Positions 13,942 through 22,650 are shown, numbered from the stretch's first letter. The stretch is 39,333 nt of DNA from RGIG3009 sp045630285 (GCA_045630285.1 JAZQSX010000047.1:1-39333); one strand, 5' to 3'. Program-made: numbers and translations. The notes: a model not told the origin generated them from the sequence alone.

Positions 13942-13977
13942 AAGCCGAGGTATCCAAAAAAGATACCTCGGCTTTTT
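13942..13977 (+). terminator. Terminator of galK
   Basis: AAGCCGAGGTATC (13942-13954), a 7-nt loop, then GATACCTCGGCTT and a run of T. Confidence 0.92.
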
Positions 13978-13984
13978 GTTTCCG

Positions 13985-14017
13985 ATAAAGAGAAAACCGC
14001 CCCTTTTGGGGGCGGTT
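13985..14017 (-). terminator. Terminator of the zinc-ribbon gene
   Basis: A 9-bp GC-rich stem (AACCGCCCC at 13995-14003 with GGGGCGGTT at 14009-14017) is followed on the minus strand by TTTTCTCTTT. It lies 14 nt past the stop at 14032. Confidence 0.75.
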
Positions 14018-14031
14018 CTTGGAAAACTAAA

Positions 14032-14310
14032 TTAGTTTTCGCCTCTCATGCTGGCGAAGCACTCGCTGCAGTACACGGGACGATCCTCACGGGGCTTGAA
14101 AGGCACCTTCGCCTCTTTGCCGCAGTTGGCACAGATGGCAACGTGCATCTCACGCTCGGGTCTCGCAGCGTTCTTGCGCGCATCGCGGCAAGCCTTGCAG
14201 CGCTGGGGCTCGTTCACAAAGCCTTTCTCAGCATAGAACTCCTGCTCACCAGCGGTGAACACGAATTCAGCGCCACACTCTTTGCATACCAGGGTCTTGT
14301 CTTCGTACAT
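14032..14310 (-). CDS. Two-zinc-ribbon small protein
   Basis: The 92-residue protein begins MYEDKTLVCKECGAEFVF. It contains four Cys pairs: CKEC and CKAC separated by TAGEQEFYAEKGFVNEPQR, then CANC and CSEC near the C-terminus. This corresponds to the zf-trcl-type probable zinc-ribbon plus a CxxC-x17-CxxC module found in many Clostridia. The middle (RDARKNAARPERE) is basic, so nucleic-acid contact is conceivable but unproven. There is a weak GAGG ribosome site about 9 nt upstream. The 118-nt gap to the sigma gene holds a short ACGGC/GCCGT hairpin (14416-14428) right after the sigma stop and no clear promoter, so read-through from the sigma gene is possible. Confidence 0.9.
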   Translation of the reverse strand: MYEDKTLVCKECGAEFVFTAGEQEFYAEKGFVNEPQRCKACRDARKNAARPEREMHVAICANCGKEAKVPFKPREDRPVYCSECFASMRGEN

Positions 14311-14428
14311 GTGTTTTTACCTCGCTTTGATGTATTGTTTGCCCTGCGACGTACTAAGACCGACACCTTTGCAAGCAGCGCTCTTATTCAGCTACTCGGG
14401 CAACGTATTTGCGAAACGGCTGTGCCGT

Positions 14429-15022
14429 CTATCGCCGTGATGAAAGAAAAGAGATCGCCAATTTGCGGCGAAGCCGCTGCAACGCATTGTCCACCGCTTT
14501 GCGGCTGATGGCCAAAGACGCTGCGATCTCTTCGTACGAATAGGCGCCGAGATACCGCATCAACACACGGTACTCCAGCTCAGTAAGCACCGAGCGGAGA
14601 TGCGCTCGCAGGGATTCCAGCTCCTCTTGCCGTACCAGCAAGGCAGCGGGATCATCCACTGAAGCGACATCGGCTGCCGCAGGCTCGTCCGGCTCGGCAA
14701 GCGGCAAGGGTGTTCCCTGCGCCCGACGAACGGCGGACAGCATACGATTGCGCATACAGGTGCAGGCAAAGGTGCCAAAGGCGGCCTCGCCGTCGGGGCG
14801 GTAGCTCCGCACGGCAGACAGCAGTCCCAGCAGACCCTCCTGCGCCAGATCCTCGGTGTCCAGCGGTGACGTACCGCTGTACTGCGCCGAAAGGCGATGC
14901 AGCATAGCGGAGTATCGGGACACGAGGCAGGCGAACGCCTCTTCGTTTTCAGCGGCGGCTAAGGAGACCAGTTGTTCGTCGCTGAGATCCCGAAAAGCAG
15001 GACCGATCATTGCAGGAAGCAA
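14429..15022 (-). CDS. Sigma-70 family factor, SigH-like
   Basis: I use the TTG at 15022, because GAGGTG (15030-15035) sits 7 nt upstream while the ATG at 15010 has no ribosome site. The product is 197 residues. Region 2 includes LSDEQLVSLAAAENEEAFACLVSRY and DTEDLAQEGLLGLLSAVRSYRP. Region 4 near the C-terminus is LTELEYRVLMRYLGAYSYEEIA followed by SRKAVDNALQRLRRKL. That last segment strongly resembles SigH (KSIDNALQRVKRKL in Bacillus). The linker is short and Ala-rich. It is probably a stationary-phase/sporulation sigma-H type factor, or a related sigma-30-type paralogue. It has a very good sigma-A promoter (15071-15099). Confidence 0.85.
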   Translation of the reverse strand: MLPAMIGPAFRDLSDEQLVSLAAAENEEAFACLVSRYSAMLHRLSAQYSGTSPLDTEDLAQEGLLGLLSAVRSYRPDGEAAFGTFACTCMRNRMLSAVRRAQGTPLPLAEPDEPAAADVASVDDPAALLVRQEELESLRAHLRSVLTELEYRVLMRYLGAYSYEEIAASLAISRKAVDNALQRLRRKLAISFLSSRR

Positions 15023-15070
15023 CCAACTTCACCTCGCGCTAACACACCGAAAACTATTCGTACATAGGTT

Positions 15071-15099
15071 AGTATATCGTGTCAATATAGAAAAGTCAA
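15071..15099 (-). promoter_or_regulatory. Promoter of the SigH-like gene
   Basis: TTGACT (15094-15099) and TATACT (15071-15076) on the minus strand with a 17-nt spacer, about 48 nt before the TTG start. Confidence 0.75.
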
Positions 15100-15138
15100 C
15101 ACTTTTTTTCGCAGAATTATTCAACCTGTTGAAAAATA

Positions 15139-15163
15139 GCAAAAAAGGTGCGAAATTTTTTGC
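15139..15163 (-). terminator. Probable terminator of trkAH-nfnAB
   Basis: GCAAAAAA (15139-15146) pairs with TTTTTTGC (15156-15163) around a 9-nt loop, and a T-rich stretch follows on the minus strand. It is AT-rich and so weaker than the other terminators here. Confidence 0.45.
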
Positions 15164-15189
15164 AATTTTTCATAAATCGACGAAACTCG

Positions 15190-16587
15190 TCACGCTTCGC
15201 CCTGCAGGTACGCATGAATAGCAGAGGCCGCCTTCTTCCCCGCTCCCATCGCCAAAATGACGGTGGCGGCACCGGTCACAACGTCACCGCCGGCATAAAT
15301 GCCTTCACGGGTGGTTTGCAGCGTATCCTCATTGACGACCAAACAGCCACGGCGATTTGTCTCCAAACCGGGCGTGGTGGAACGGATCAGCGGATTCGGC
15401 GAATTGCCGATCGCAGCGATCACCATATCCACCTCAACGGTATGGCGGCTGTCGGGAATCTCCTGCGGGCGACGACGACCGGAGGCGTCCGGCTCACCCA
15501 ATTCCATCGACACACATTCCAGCGCCGTTACCCATCCCTCCTCATCGCCGAGCACGGCGACCGGAGCGGTCAGAAAACGAAACTCGATCCCCTCTTCACG
15601 GGCGTGGTGGATTTCCTCCAAGCGTGCGGGCATTTCCGCTTCGCTGCGGCGGTAAACGATCGTCACCTGCTCAGCACCGAGACGCTTGGCGCAGCGAGCA
15701 GCATCCATAGCCACGTTGCCACCGCCAACGACCGCCACACGGCGGGCACGGGGTGCAGGCGTATCGTATTCGGGACGATACGCCTTCATCAGATTGATGC
15801 GAGTGAGGAATTCGTTGGCAGACAGCACCCCCAGCAAGCCCTCACCGGGAATACCGAGAAAGCTGGGCAATCCGGCACCACTGCCGACAAACACGGCTTC
15901 GTAGCCCTGTTCCAGCAATTCGTCGATCGACAGTACCTTGCCGATGACCATATTGGTCCTAACGTCCACACCCGCCCGACGCAGTGTATCAATTTCCTGC
16001 TGAACGATAGCCTTAGGCAAACGGAACTCCGGGATGCCATACATCAGCACGCCACCGGCGGTATGAAACGCTTCAAACACCGTAACCTCGTAGCCAAGAC
16101 GATTCAGATCACCCGCACAGGTAAGTCCTGCAGGGCCGGAGCCGACCACCGCCACACGGTGACCGTTTCGAGCAACCGGCACCTCCTCCGACACCGTCGT
16201 ATGCTCACGGTGATAGTCGGCAGCAAACCGCTCCAGGCGACCGATCGCCACTGATTCACCTTTAATAGCCCGCACGCACCGTGCTTCGCACTGGTTTTCC
16301 TGCGGGCAAACACGACCGCATACCGCCGGAAGTGCATTGGTCGCTCCGATGATCTGATACGCCTCTTCAAACGCACCCTCACGGAGCTTGGCGATAAAGT
16401 CGGGAATCTGCACGTTGACGGGACATCCCTCCACACAGGGACGGGTCTTACAATTCAGGCAGCGCTGTGCCTCAGAGACCGCCAGCTCAGCGGTATAGCC
16501 AAGCGCAACCTCATCAAAATTCGACGCACGCAGCAACGGATCCTGCTCCGGCATCGGCGTCTTGGTCAATTGATTATTGATTGCCAT
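15190..16587 (-). CDS. nfnB: NfnB: large subunit of the NADH-dependent ferredoxin:NADP+ oxidoreductase (GltA-like)
   Basis: The 465-residue protein is homologous to the small subunit of glutamate synthase and matches NfnB in length (T. maritima about 468). It has N-terminal [4Fe-4S] ligands (C43, C46, C51, C55 and C90, C94, C100, C104), an FAD Rossmann motif at 149-154 (GSGPAG) and an NADP(H) Rossmann motif near 286 (VVGGGNVAMDAA). A second FAD motif near the C-terminus is IYAGGDVVTGAATV. GGAGG sits 9 nt before the ATG at 16587, which lies inside the end of nfnA (14-nt overlap). With NfnA it would form the electron-bifurcating transhydrogenase that couples NADH and reduced ferredoxin to NADPH formation. 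A lone GltD-type role is unlikely since no glutamate synthase large subunit is present. Confidence 0.93.
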   Translation of the reverse strand: MAINNQLTKTPMPEQDPLLRASNFDEVALGYTAELAVSEAQRCLNCKTRPCVEGCPVNVQIPDFIAKLREGAFEEAYQIIGATNALPAVCGRVCPQENQCEARCVRAIKGESVAIGRLERFAADYHREHTTVSEEVPVARNGHRVAVVGSGPAGLTCAGDLNRLGYEVTVFEAFHTAGGVLMYGIPEFRLPKAIVQQEIDTLRRAGVDVRTNMVIGKVLSIDELLEQGYEAVFVGSGAGLPSFLGIPGEGLLGVLSANEFLTRINLMKAYRPEYDTPAPRARRVAVVGGGNVAMDAARCAKRLGAEQVTIVYRRSEAEMPARLEEIHHAREEGIEFRFLTAPVAVLGDEEGWVTALECVSMELGEPDASGRRRPQEIPDSRHTVEVDMVIAAIGNSPNPLIRSTTPGLETNRRGCLVVNEDTLQTTREGIYAGGDVVTGAATVILAMGAGKKAASAIHAYLQGEA

Positions 16588-17416
16588 GGCCTTGTTCCTC
16601 CAAAAATGCCATACGGCATTCATGCTCCTGTTCACGGTATTGACGCAAACGTTTCATCGCTTCGTCCCAATCCACCTCGTGGGCATCAAACTCCGGGCCG
16701 TCCACACAAGCAAACTTGGTGACACCGCCGACGGTAAGACGACAACCGCCGCACATACCCGTACCGTCGATCATAATGGGATTCATCGACACGATCGTTT
16801 TGATTCCGTACGGTTTGGTGACCTGTGCCACGGCACGCATCATCGGCAACGGGCCGATCGCAATAACCGCATCGTACCGCTCCCCTGCATCCAGTAGCTC
16901 CTGTAATTTAGCAGTAACAAACCCCTTGTTGCCATTGGAGCCGTCGTCCGTCATCACAAACAAACGGGTGCTAACCTTCGACAGCTCGTCCTCCAGCATA
17001 ATAATATCCTTACTGCGGAAGCCGGCGATCATATCCACCTGCGCACCGAGACGGTACGCCGTTTTCGCTTCCGGATACGCAATGGCACAGCCGACACCTC
17101 CGCCGACGATCGCCACACGGCGATAGCCTTCCAGCTCAGTGGCACGACCAAGCGGCCCCACAACGTCAAGAATCGCATCGCCGACCGACAGCGTATCCAA
17201 CAGTTCCGTGGTCTTACCCACCTTCTGATACATAATCGTGATCGTTCCACGCTCAGGATCCTCATCCGCCAGTGTCAGCGGAATCCGCTCCCCCGTTTCA
17301 TTGACACGCAGAATGACAAACTGCCCTGCACGTCCCTTGGCGGCAATCAGCGGCGCTTCGATCTCCATGAGAGACACAAAAGGATTCAGCGCTCTTTTAT
17401 TAACAATCGTGAACAT
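16574..17416 (-). CDS. nfnA: NfnA: FAD/NAD-binding subunit of the bifurcating transhydrogenase
   Basis: The 280-residue protein belongs to the ferredoxin-NADP reductase/dihydroorotate dehydrogenase electron-transfer family. It shows the flavin-binding segment RIPLTLADED (about 44-53), a nucleotide-binding GGGVGCAIAYPEAK (about 105-118), and a C-terminal [2Fe-2S] region with MCGGCRLTV (C222, C225) and C237 in FACVDGPEFDAHEVDW. Only three Cys are obvious; NfnA is known for a cluster with a non-Cys ligand, which fits. The ATG at 17416 is used with GAGGTG upstream. The gene starts 15 nt after trkH and overlaps nfnB, so it sits in the middle of a four-gene operon. Confidence 0.93.
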   Translation of the reverse strand: MFTIVNKRALNPFVSLMEIEAPLIAAKGRAGQFVILRVNETGERIPLTLADEDPERGTITIMYQKVGKTTELLDTLSVGDAILDVVGPLGRATELEGYRRVAIVGGGVGCAIAYPEAKTAYRLGAQVDMIAGFRSKDIIMLEDELSKVSTRLFVMTDDGSNGNKGFVTAKLQELLDAGERYDAVIAIGPLPMMRAVAQVTKPYGIKTIVSMNPIMIDGTGMCGGCRLTVGGVTKFACVDGPEFDAHEVDWDEAMKRLRQYREQEHECRMAFLEEQGHGNQ

Positions 17417-17431
17417 AACATTACACCTCAA

Positions 17432-18880
17432 TCAGTGCTTTTTCGACCACGTGGACGGTGCGAAAATAACTAACAGCGGATAAATCTCCAAGCGTCCCAG
17501 TAACATAGCCATCGACAACAACAGTTTCGAAGGAATGCTATAGGCGGCAAAGCTGGCGGCAGGGCCAACCTGATCCAATCCCGGGCCGATGTTGTTGAAG
17601 GAAGAAACCGCCGCCGTGAAGTTAGTTTCAAAACTGAACGGTTCAAACGATAAGCACAGGAAAAGTAACGCAATACAGAGGACGTACAGCACAAAATATG
17701 CGCTGACGCCGGTAAGCGTTTGATCGTCCACGCGCTTACCCTCCAAATGAATGCTGCCGACCGATCGCGGATGCATAATCCGCTTGATATCCCGCCGCAC
17801 ACTCTTGAATAGCAGCATCACACGGGAAACCTTCAAGCCGCCCGCCGTAGAGCCGGCACAGCCGCCGATAAACATCAGCAGTACCAACACCGTTTTGGAC
17901 AGTGAGGGCCAGAGATTAAAGTCAACGGTGGAATATCCCGTTGTGGTAGAAATGGAGGACACCTGGAAAAAGGCGTGCCGCACAGCCTCCGAGAAACTGG
18001 GGTACAGCGGGAGAATGTTGACTGTGATGATCGTGACCGCTACCGCCAAAATCGTAAGATAGCACCACAGCTCACTACTCCGAATCGCCACACGGGCACG
18101 GCGCATTATCATAAGCTGGTATAGGTTGAAATTGATGCCGAACAGCATCATAAATACCGCAATAACCCACTGTGAATACGGACTGTACGCACCGATGCCT
18201 GCCGAACTGATGCTAAAGCCACCTGTGCCGGCAGAGCCAAAGGCGTGGACAACACTTTCAAACAGCGACATATCACCACATGCCAGGAAAATGATGTGGA
18301 CGATCGTCATAATAATGTAGATAATATACAGTATTTTTGCCGTGTCACGCAGGCGAGGCACCAATTTACCAATGATCGGACCCGGCATCTCGGCACGCAT
18401 AATATGGATCGAGCGACCCGATTCGGCAGGCAAAATTGCCATCATCAGCACAATGACACCCATACCTCCGATCCAGTGCGTAAAGCTGCGCCAGAACAGC
18501 AAGCCGTGGCTGAGTAATTCCGGTTTCGGAAGGATCGACGCGCCGGTGGTGGTCAGACCGCTGACCGTCTCGAAAAGCGCATCCACGTAGGACGGGATCG
18601 CACCGCTGATCACGAACGGCAAAGCGCCGATCAGCGCCAGCGATACCCACGATAAGGCGACACTGACCAAACCGCCTCGTGCAAAAATGCGGCGATCGCC
18701 CCGTTGATTCGTAAGACTGAGAAACGTTCCCAACGCCAGTGCAATAGCCGCCGTAACGGCAAACGCGATTGCACTGTCCCATTCGGCATAACCCAAAGAG
18801 ACCGCAAGCGGCAACACCAACAATACCGCTTCCAGCTGAATGATCCGTCCAATGGTGTGCAAAATCACCCGACGATTCAT
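17432..18880 (-). CDS. trkH: Potassium uptake membrane subunit TrkH
   Basis: The 482-residue polytopic protein contains the four pore-loop filters of the Trk/Ktr/HKT superfamily: TTTGAS (110-115), AGTGGF (217-222), STTTGYS (311-317) and NNIGPG (429-434). A TrkH-type TrkA contact region (HPRSVGSIHLEGKRV) is near 370-384. At this length it is closer to TrkH than to the shorter KtrB. AAGGTGAG precedes the ATG at 18880, 12 nt after the trkA stop. It forms the K+-conducting pore, probably gated by TrkA. K+ supply could support the K+-dependent pyrophosphatase at 3572, but this link is inference. Confidence 0.95.
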   Translation of the reverse strand: MNRRVILHTIGRIIQLEAVLLVLPLAVSLGYAEWDSAIAFAVTAAIALALGTFLSLTNQRGDRRIFARGGLVSVALSWVSLALIGALPFVISGAIPSYVDALFETVSGLTTTGASILPKPELLSHGLLFWRSFTHWIGGMGVIVLMMAILPAESGRSIHIMRAEMPGPIIGKLVPRLRDTAKILYIIYIIMTIVHIIFLACGDMSLFESVVHAFGSAGTGGFSISSAGIGAYSPYSQWVIAVFMMLFGINFNLYQLMIMRRARVAIRSSELWCYLTILAVAVTIITVNILPLYPSFSEAVRHAFFQVSSISTTTGYSTVDFNLWPSLSKTVLVLLMFIGGCAGSTAGGLKVSRVMLLFKSVRRDIKRIMHPRSVGSIHLEGKRVDDQTLTGVSAYFVLYVLCIALLFLCLSFEPFSFETNFTAAVSSFNNIGPGLDQVGPAASFAAYSIPSKLLLSMAMLLGRLEIYPLLVIFAPSTWSKKH

Positions 18881-18892
18881 ACTATGCTCACC

Positions 18893-20254
18893 TTACTTTT
18901 GCAAAATATCCGACAAATCACGCAGTCGCTGATTCGCCGCCACCACGATCACGTGGTCGCCCTCCAAAATGGCATCGTTACCAGAGGGGATGATTGTTTT
19001 CCGATCACGGATAATGCCGGCAATCAGCGTGTTTTTCTTCGTTTTTAAGTCTTTCAGCGAAACACCGACGATGCTCGGCTCACCGTGCACCACAAACTCC
19101 AGCGCTTCCGCTTTGCCGTCCATCAGCTGGTACAGCGTTTCCACACTGCTACCCATCGAGTTCTGCAACGCGCGGGCATACCGAACCAACACGTTGGAAA
19201 CGGTCTTGCGCGGCGACACAATGCTGTCGAGTCCCAAGTTTTCCGCCAACGTTGCCAATTCATCACGGTTGATCTTCGCAATCACCTTCGGCACATTCTG
19301 CGAAGCGGCGAAAATCGACATCAGGATGTTTTCTTCATCGATGCCGGTGAGAGCCACCAACGCATCCTGCGAGGTAAGATCTTCTTCAAGCAACAATTCC
19401 TGCTGGGTACCGTCACCCAGCACGACCGTGGTTTTGGGGAGCAGATCACTGAGTTCCTGCGCCATTGCCGCGTCCTTTTCAATCAACGTGACGGCATTTC
19501 CTCCCGTCTCCAACAAATGCGCCAAATAGTAGGCTGTGCGACTGCCGCCCAAGATCATGACACTGCGGGCTTTCTTTTGCAATACGCCCATTTCACGAAG
19601 CAGTTTTTGAAGTTCGGCAGGGGCGGCGGTAACACCGATCTTATCACCGCTTTTCAGCACAAAGCGACCATCGGGAATATAGACCTCATTCCCGCGCTGC
19701 ACCACGCACACAAGAAACTGCGCATTAAACTTGCTCCGCAATTCATACAGCGCCAGACCGTCCAGCGCCGATTGATCTTTCAAACGCAACTCGATCATTT
19801 CAAAATTGCGATGCGAGAAAGTCTCGACCTTGACAGCCGACGGGAACTTCAGAATATTCAATAGTTCCTTTGCCGCCAAAAGCTCTGGATTGATCGACAT
19901 CGACAGCCCCAGATGCTGCTTCATAAAGCCAAGGCTGTTATCGTTATATTCGGGATTGCGAATACGGGCGATCGTGTGCTCCGCGCCCATTTTCCGCGCA
20001 AGGAAGCAGCTAAGCATATTGGTCTCGTCCGAATTCGTGACAGCAACGAACAGCTCCGCCGACGCAACGTCCGCCTCTTCCAGCACGTCACAATCCGCAC
20101 CGTTTCCGCAGACACCCATAACGTCATGAATGTTGGTGATCTCTTCAACAATGGTATTGTGATTGTCCACGACGGTAACGTCGTGTCCCTCGGCCGCCAG
20201 ACTTTCGACGATAGTCGCACCGATCTTGCCGCAACCTACGACTACAATCTTCAT
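18893..20254 (-). CDS. trkA: Trk potassium uptake regulatory subunit TrkA
   Basis: The 453-residue soluble protein consists of two RCK_N-RCK_C units. The first Rossmann motif is VVGCGKIGATIVESL (residues 5-19) with VTVVDNH binding nucleotide ribose. The second starts near 230 (MILGGSRTAYYLA) with AVTLIEKD. RCK_C-type segments include YIPDGRFVLKSGDKIGV and IIPSGNDAILEGDHVIVVA. The two-unit form is TrkA rather than the single-unit KtrA. NAD(H) or nucleotide binding gates the TrkH pore in known systems. It is the first gene of trkA-trkH-nfnA-nfnB, with a strong promoter at 20289-20317, divergent from the PAP2 gene. Confidence 0.95.
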   Translation of the reverse strand: MKIVVVGCGKIGATIVESLAAEGHDVTVVDNHNTIVEEITNIHDVMGVCGNGADCDVLEEADVASAELFVAVTNSDETNMLSCFLARKMGAEHTIARIRNPEYNDNSLGFMKQHLGLSMSINPELLAAKELLNILKFPSAVKVETFSHRNFEMIELRLKDQSALDGLALYELRSKFNAQFLVCVVQRGNEVYIPDGRFVLKSGDKIGVTAAPAELQKLLREMGVLQKKARSVMILGGSRTAYYLAHLLETGGNAVTLIEKDAAMAQELSDLLPKTTVVLGDGTQQELLLEEDLTSQDALVALTGIDEENILMSIFAASQNVPKVIAKINRDELATLAENLGLDSIVSPRKTVSNVLVRYARALQNSMGSSVETLYQLMDGKAEALEFVVHGEPSIVGVSLKDLKTKKNTLIAGIIRDRKTIIPSGNDAILEGDHVIVVAANQRLRDLSDILQK

Positions 20255-20288
20255 ACGTTCACTTCCCCGGATACTAGGATTTCATCAT

Positions 20289-20317
20289 ATTTTATCACAA
20301 TTTTTTACCTGCGTCAA
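20289..20317 (-). promoter_or_regulatory. Promoter of trkA-trkH-nfnA-nfnB
   Basis: TTGACG (20312-20317) and TAAAAT (20289-20294) on the minus strand with a 17-nt spacer. Confidence 0.75.
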
Positions 20318-20323
20318 TCAGGG

Positions 20324-20352
20324 TTGCAAATTCTTCGTATTTCCTGTAAAAT
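20324..20352 (+). promoter_or_regulatory. Promoter of the PAP2-phosphatase operon
   Basis: TTGCAA (20324-20329) and TAAAAT (20347-20352) with a 17-nt spacer. Its -35 lies only 6 nt from the -35 of the divergent trkA promoter, so the two may compete for RNA polymerase. Confidence 0.7.
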
Positions 20353-20384
20353 GAGTCTGTATTGATAAGAAAGGTGGAAAATCT

Positions 20385-21308
20385 ATGGATTTTTTGCGAT
20401 TTTTGGAGGGCTTGCGCACACCATGGCTGGATCAACTGATGCTGTTTATCACCAGCTTTGGCGAGGAATTGCTGTTCATCGGCATTGCCGTCACTCTCTT
20501 GTGGTGTGTCAATAAATATCAGGGCTACTACATGCTCTCCGTCGGTTTTATCGGCATGCAGATCAACCAACTGCTAAAGGTGCTGTTCCGCATTGAACGG
20601 CCGTGGGTACGTGACCCGTCGTTTCAGGCGGTGGAGGGCGCCAAGGCACAGGCGACCGGCTACTCCTTCCCCAGCGGTCACACGCAAAACTCCGTCGGTA
20701 CCTTCGGCTCGATCGCCCGTTGGTGCAAGGTGCGTTGGCTCAGCATCACCTGCTGGTGTCTCGCTGTTTTAGTCGCTTTCTCCCGTATGTACCTCGGTGT
20801 ACATACCCCCGCCGACGTGCTGGTCTCCTTTGCTATTGCACTCCTGTTGGTGTTCGCTTTGTACCCCATTTTCCGTGACACCGACAAGAATCCCCGCCGT
20901 GTGCGTATCCTGTTGTGCGTACTGCTGGTGTGGGCAATCGCACAGATCGTCTTTATGGAGCTGTTTCCTTTTCCTGCAGAAGCGCAGGGCGAGCGGCTGT
21001 ACAGCGGACTGAAAAACGCCTATAAGATCGCCGGCGTGGCGATCGGATTTATCGTCGCTTTCGAGCTGGACCTGCGATATATCCACTTTGAGACCAAGGC
21101 CGTGTGGTGGGCTCAGGTGATCAAGCTGATCGTCGGCTTGGCGCTGACCTTCGGTGTGAAGGAACTCGGCGGTCTCCTCTTCGATATGATCCCGTATGAA
21201 CCGATCGGCAAGGCATTGGAGTATCTGGTCATGGTGCTGTTCGCAGCGTGCGTCTGGCCGCTGACCTTCCACTGGTTTGCACAGCTCGGAAAGAAGGCAG
21301 ACGCATGA
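20385..21308 (+). CDS. PAP2-family membrane phosphatase
   Basis: The 307-residue integral membrane protein carries the three PAP2 phosphatase motifs: KVLFRIERP (KX6RP), PSGHTQNS (PSGH) and SRMYLGVHTPADV (SRX5HXXXD). About eight hydrophobic segments are visible, and the C-terminal half extends beyond the catalytic core. Likely substrates are undecaprenyl pyrophosphate or phosphatidic/phosphatidylglycerol phosphate; the sequence alone cannot decide. AAAGGTGG lies just before the ATG. The stop overlaps the start of a low-molecular-weight phosphatase gene (ATGA), so the two are translationally coupled. Confidence 0.93.
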   Translation: MDFLRFLEGLRTPWLDQLMLFITSFGEELLFIGIAVTLLWCVNKYQGYYMLSVGFIGMQINQLLKVLFRIERPWVRDPSFQAVEGAKAQATGYSFPSGHTQNSVGTFGSIARWCKVRWLSITCWCLAVLVAFSRMYLGVHTPADVLVSFAIALLLVFALYPIFRDTDKNPRRVRILLCVLLVWAIAQIVFMELFPFPAEAQGERLYSGLKNAYKIAGVAIGFIVAFELDLRYIHFETKAVWWAQVIKLIVGLALTFGVKELGGLLFDMIPYEPIGKALEYLVMVLFAACVWPLTFHWFAQLGKKADA

Positions 21309-21739
21309 TCCGTCTGATGTTTATTTGCCACGGCAACATCTGCCGCTCACCTATGGCGGAGGCGGTGATGAAACAACTGGTAGCGAAAGCGGGACGGCAA
21401 GCGGAGTTTGAGATCGCATCGTGCGCCACCAGCACCGAGGAGATCGGGCACGACGTTTATCCGGCAGCTCGGCGGGAGCTTGCCCGCCACGGCATCCCCT
21501 GCCCCACCCGTCGGGCAGTGCGCCTGACTGCTGCGGATTATGAACGGTTTGACCGTCTCATCTGTATGGAGCGTTACAACCGACGCAACGCTTTGTCGCT
21601 GATCGGTGGTGATCCGGAGGGAAAGCTGTCGCTGCTGCTTCCCGACCGTGACGTTGCCGATCCGTGGTATTCGGGGGATTTTGACACCGCCTACCGAGAC
21701 ATCGAAGAAGGCTGTCGGCGATTGCTAGATTCGCTGTAA
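21305..21739 (+). CDS. Low-molecular-weight protein-tyrosine phosphatase
   Basis: The 144-residue protein begins MIRLMFICHGNICRSPMAEAV, giving the P-loop C-x5-R-S catalytic signature at residues 9-16. The general acid motif is DPWYSGDFDTAY near 118. Length and motifs are typical of the family. The ATG at 21305 overlaps the PAP2 stop by 4 nt. Such enzymes dephosphorylate tyrosine kinases of capsule synthesis or arginine-phosphorylated proteins (YwlE type). The residue after the P-loop Gly is Asn-Ile rather than the Thr that YwlE uses for phosphoarginine, so tyrosine is somewhat favoured. No tyrosine kinase is nearby. Confidence 0.95.
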   Translation: MIRLMFICHGNICRSPMAEAVMKQLVAKAGRQAEFEIASCATSTEEIGHDVYPAARRELARHGIPCPTRRAVRLTAADYERFDRLICMERYNRRNALSLIGGDPEGKLSLLLPDRDVADPWYSGDFDTAYRDIEEGCRRLLDSL

Positions 21740-21752
21740 ATAAAAACAAAAC

Positions 21753-21781
21753 AACCGCCCGTGGCTTCCACGGGCGGTTTT
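21753..21781. terminator. Bidirectional terminator between convergent operons
   Basis: A 12-bp perfect stem AACCGCCCGTGG / CCACGGGCGGTT (21753-21764, 21768-21779) with a 3-nt loop. T-rich sequence follows on both strands. It serves the tyrosine phosphatase on plus and the exonuclease on minus. Confidence 0.88.
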
Positions 21782-21782
21782 G

Positions 21783-22646
21783 TTATACCTCTTCAGTTTG
21801 TTCAGGCTTTTCTGTTTTGACGATCAGACGGCGCTTGACCTCCGGGCCGTCAAACAAGCGGCGGATCTGCACACGCCCCGTGTACTTCTTACCGCAGGAG
21901 CAGTGCAACGGCGCCACGAAATAGCGGTGGCGGAACTGCCACGGCTCGACGGGACGCAATCGCTTGCCGCACGCCTCACAGCGGAACTGCAGATCCTTCT
22001 GGCACACCGCCGGATCGTCCAGCTCACGCACGAAGGTGGGTTTGAAATGAAGGCGGCGATAAAACTCGTCGTTTGCGGGACGCACAGCGGCACGAAATGA
22101 CGCTTTATCGTACACACGCTTCAAAATCTGTGCCGACAGCACACTGTCGTCGATCGCATGATGAAGCTCCAGCGCCTCACTGCTCATCCCGAGCAGCTCC
22201 GCAAACTTCGACAGTCCCACCTGCTGAGACATATCCAGCTTCAGCCGCTGCTGGGCATACGCTTGCAGATCGAGATACTGCGTCATAAACGGCAGACGCT
22301 CATCCTCGTAGTAAAAGCGGCAGTTTTCCATAAACACCGTCAGATCGGTATTGCTCCAAGTCAGCACCGTGGCACCCTCGTCACCAATGAAACGCTGCAG
22401 GCGCTCCATAGCCTCCGCAAAGGAAATCCCACCACGCACCTGCTCGTCGGTATACCCCGTCAGGTCGGTGACCCAATGCGTCAGCTTGCGGCTGACGCGC
22501 GGACGGATCACGGCATCAAAGCGTTCGGCGATCTCCAGCGTATCGTCCAGGCGCACAGCGCCGATCTCGATGATCTCATTGAAATAGCCGCCGAGCTTCT
22601 TACAAAAGGCGCCGTTCCATTCCAGATCCAGTACGACGATAGCCAA
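21783..22646 (-). CDS. DEDDh 3'-5' exonuclease-like protein with C-terminal zinc ribbon
   Basis: The 287-residue product opens with VVLDLEWN, the first exonuclease motif (D and E metal ligands). It has WSNTDLTVFMEN as the second motif region and LHHAIDDSVLSAQIL as the third, with the His and Asp of DEDDh enzymes. After the exonuclease domain (about 1-185) comes a zinc-binding tail with CEAC and CSCGK. It is related to DnaQ/KapD-type exonucleases; DNA versus RNA as substrate is not clear. The start must be the TTG at 22646, since no ATG or GTG in this frame precedes DLEWN. It is 4 nt downstream of the HIT stop, with AAAGGA further upstream, which suggests coupling. It is the last gene of alaS-HIT-exonuclease. 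Confidence 0.9.
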   Translation of the reverse strand: MAIVVLDLEWNGAFCKKLGGYFNEIIEIGAVRLDDTLEIAERFDAVIRPRVSRKLTHWVTDLTGYTDEQVRGGISFAEAMERLQRFIGDEGATVLTWSNTDLTVFMENCRFYYEDERLPFMTQYLDLQAYAQQRLKLDMSQQVGLSKFAELLGMSSEALELHHAIDDSVLSAQILKRVYDKASFRAAVRPANDEFYRRLHFKPTFVRELDDPAVCQKDLQFRCEACGKRLRPVEPWQFRHRYFVAPLHCSCGKKYTGRVQIRRLFDGPEVKRRLIVKTEKPEQTEEV

Positions 22647-22650
22647 GTGA

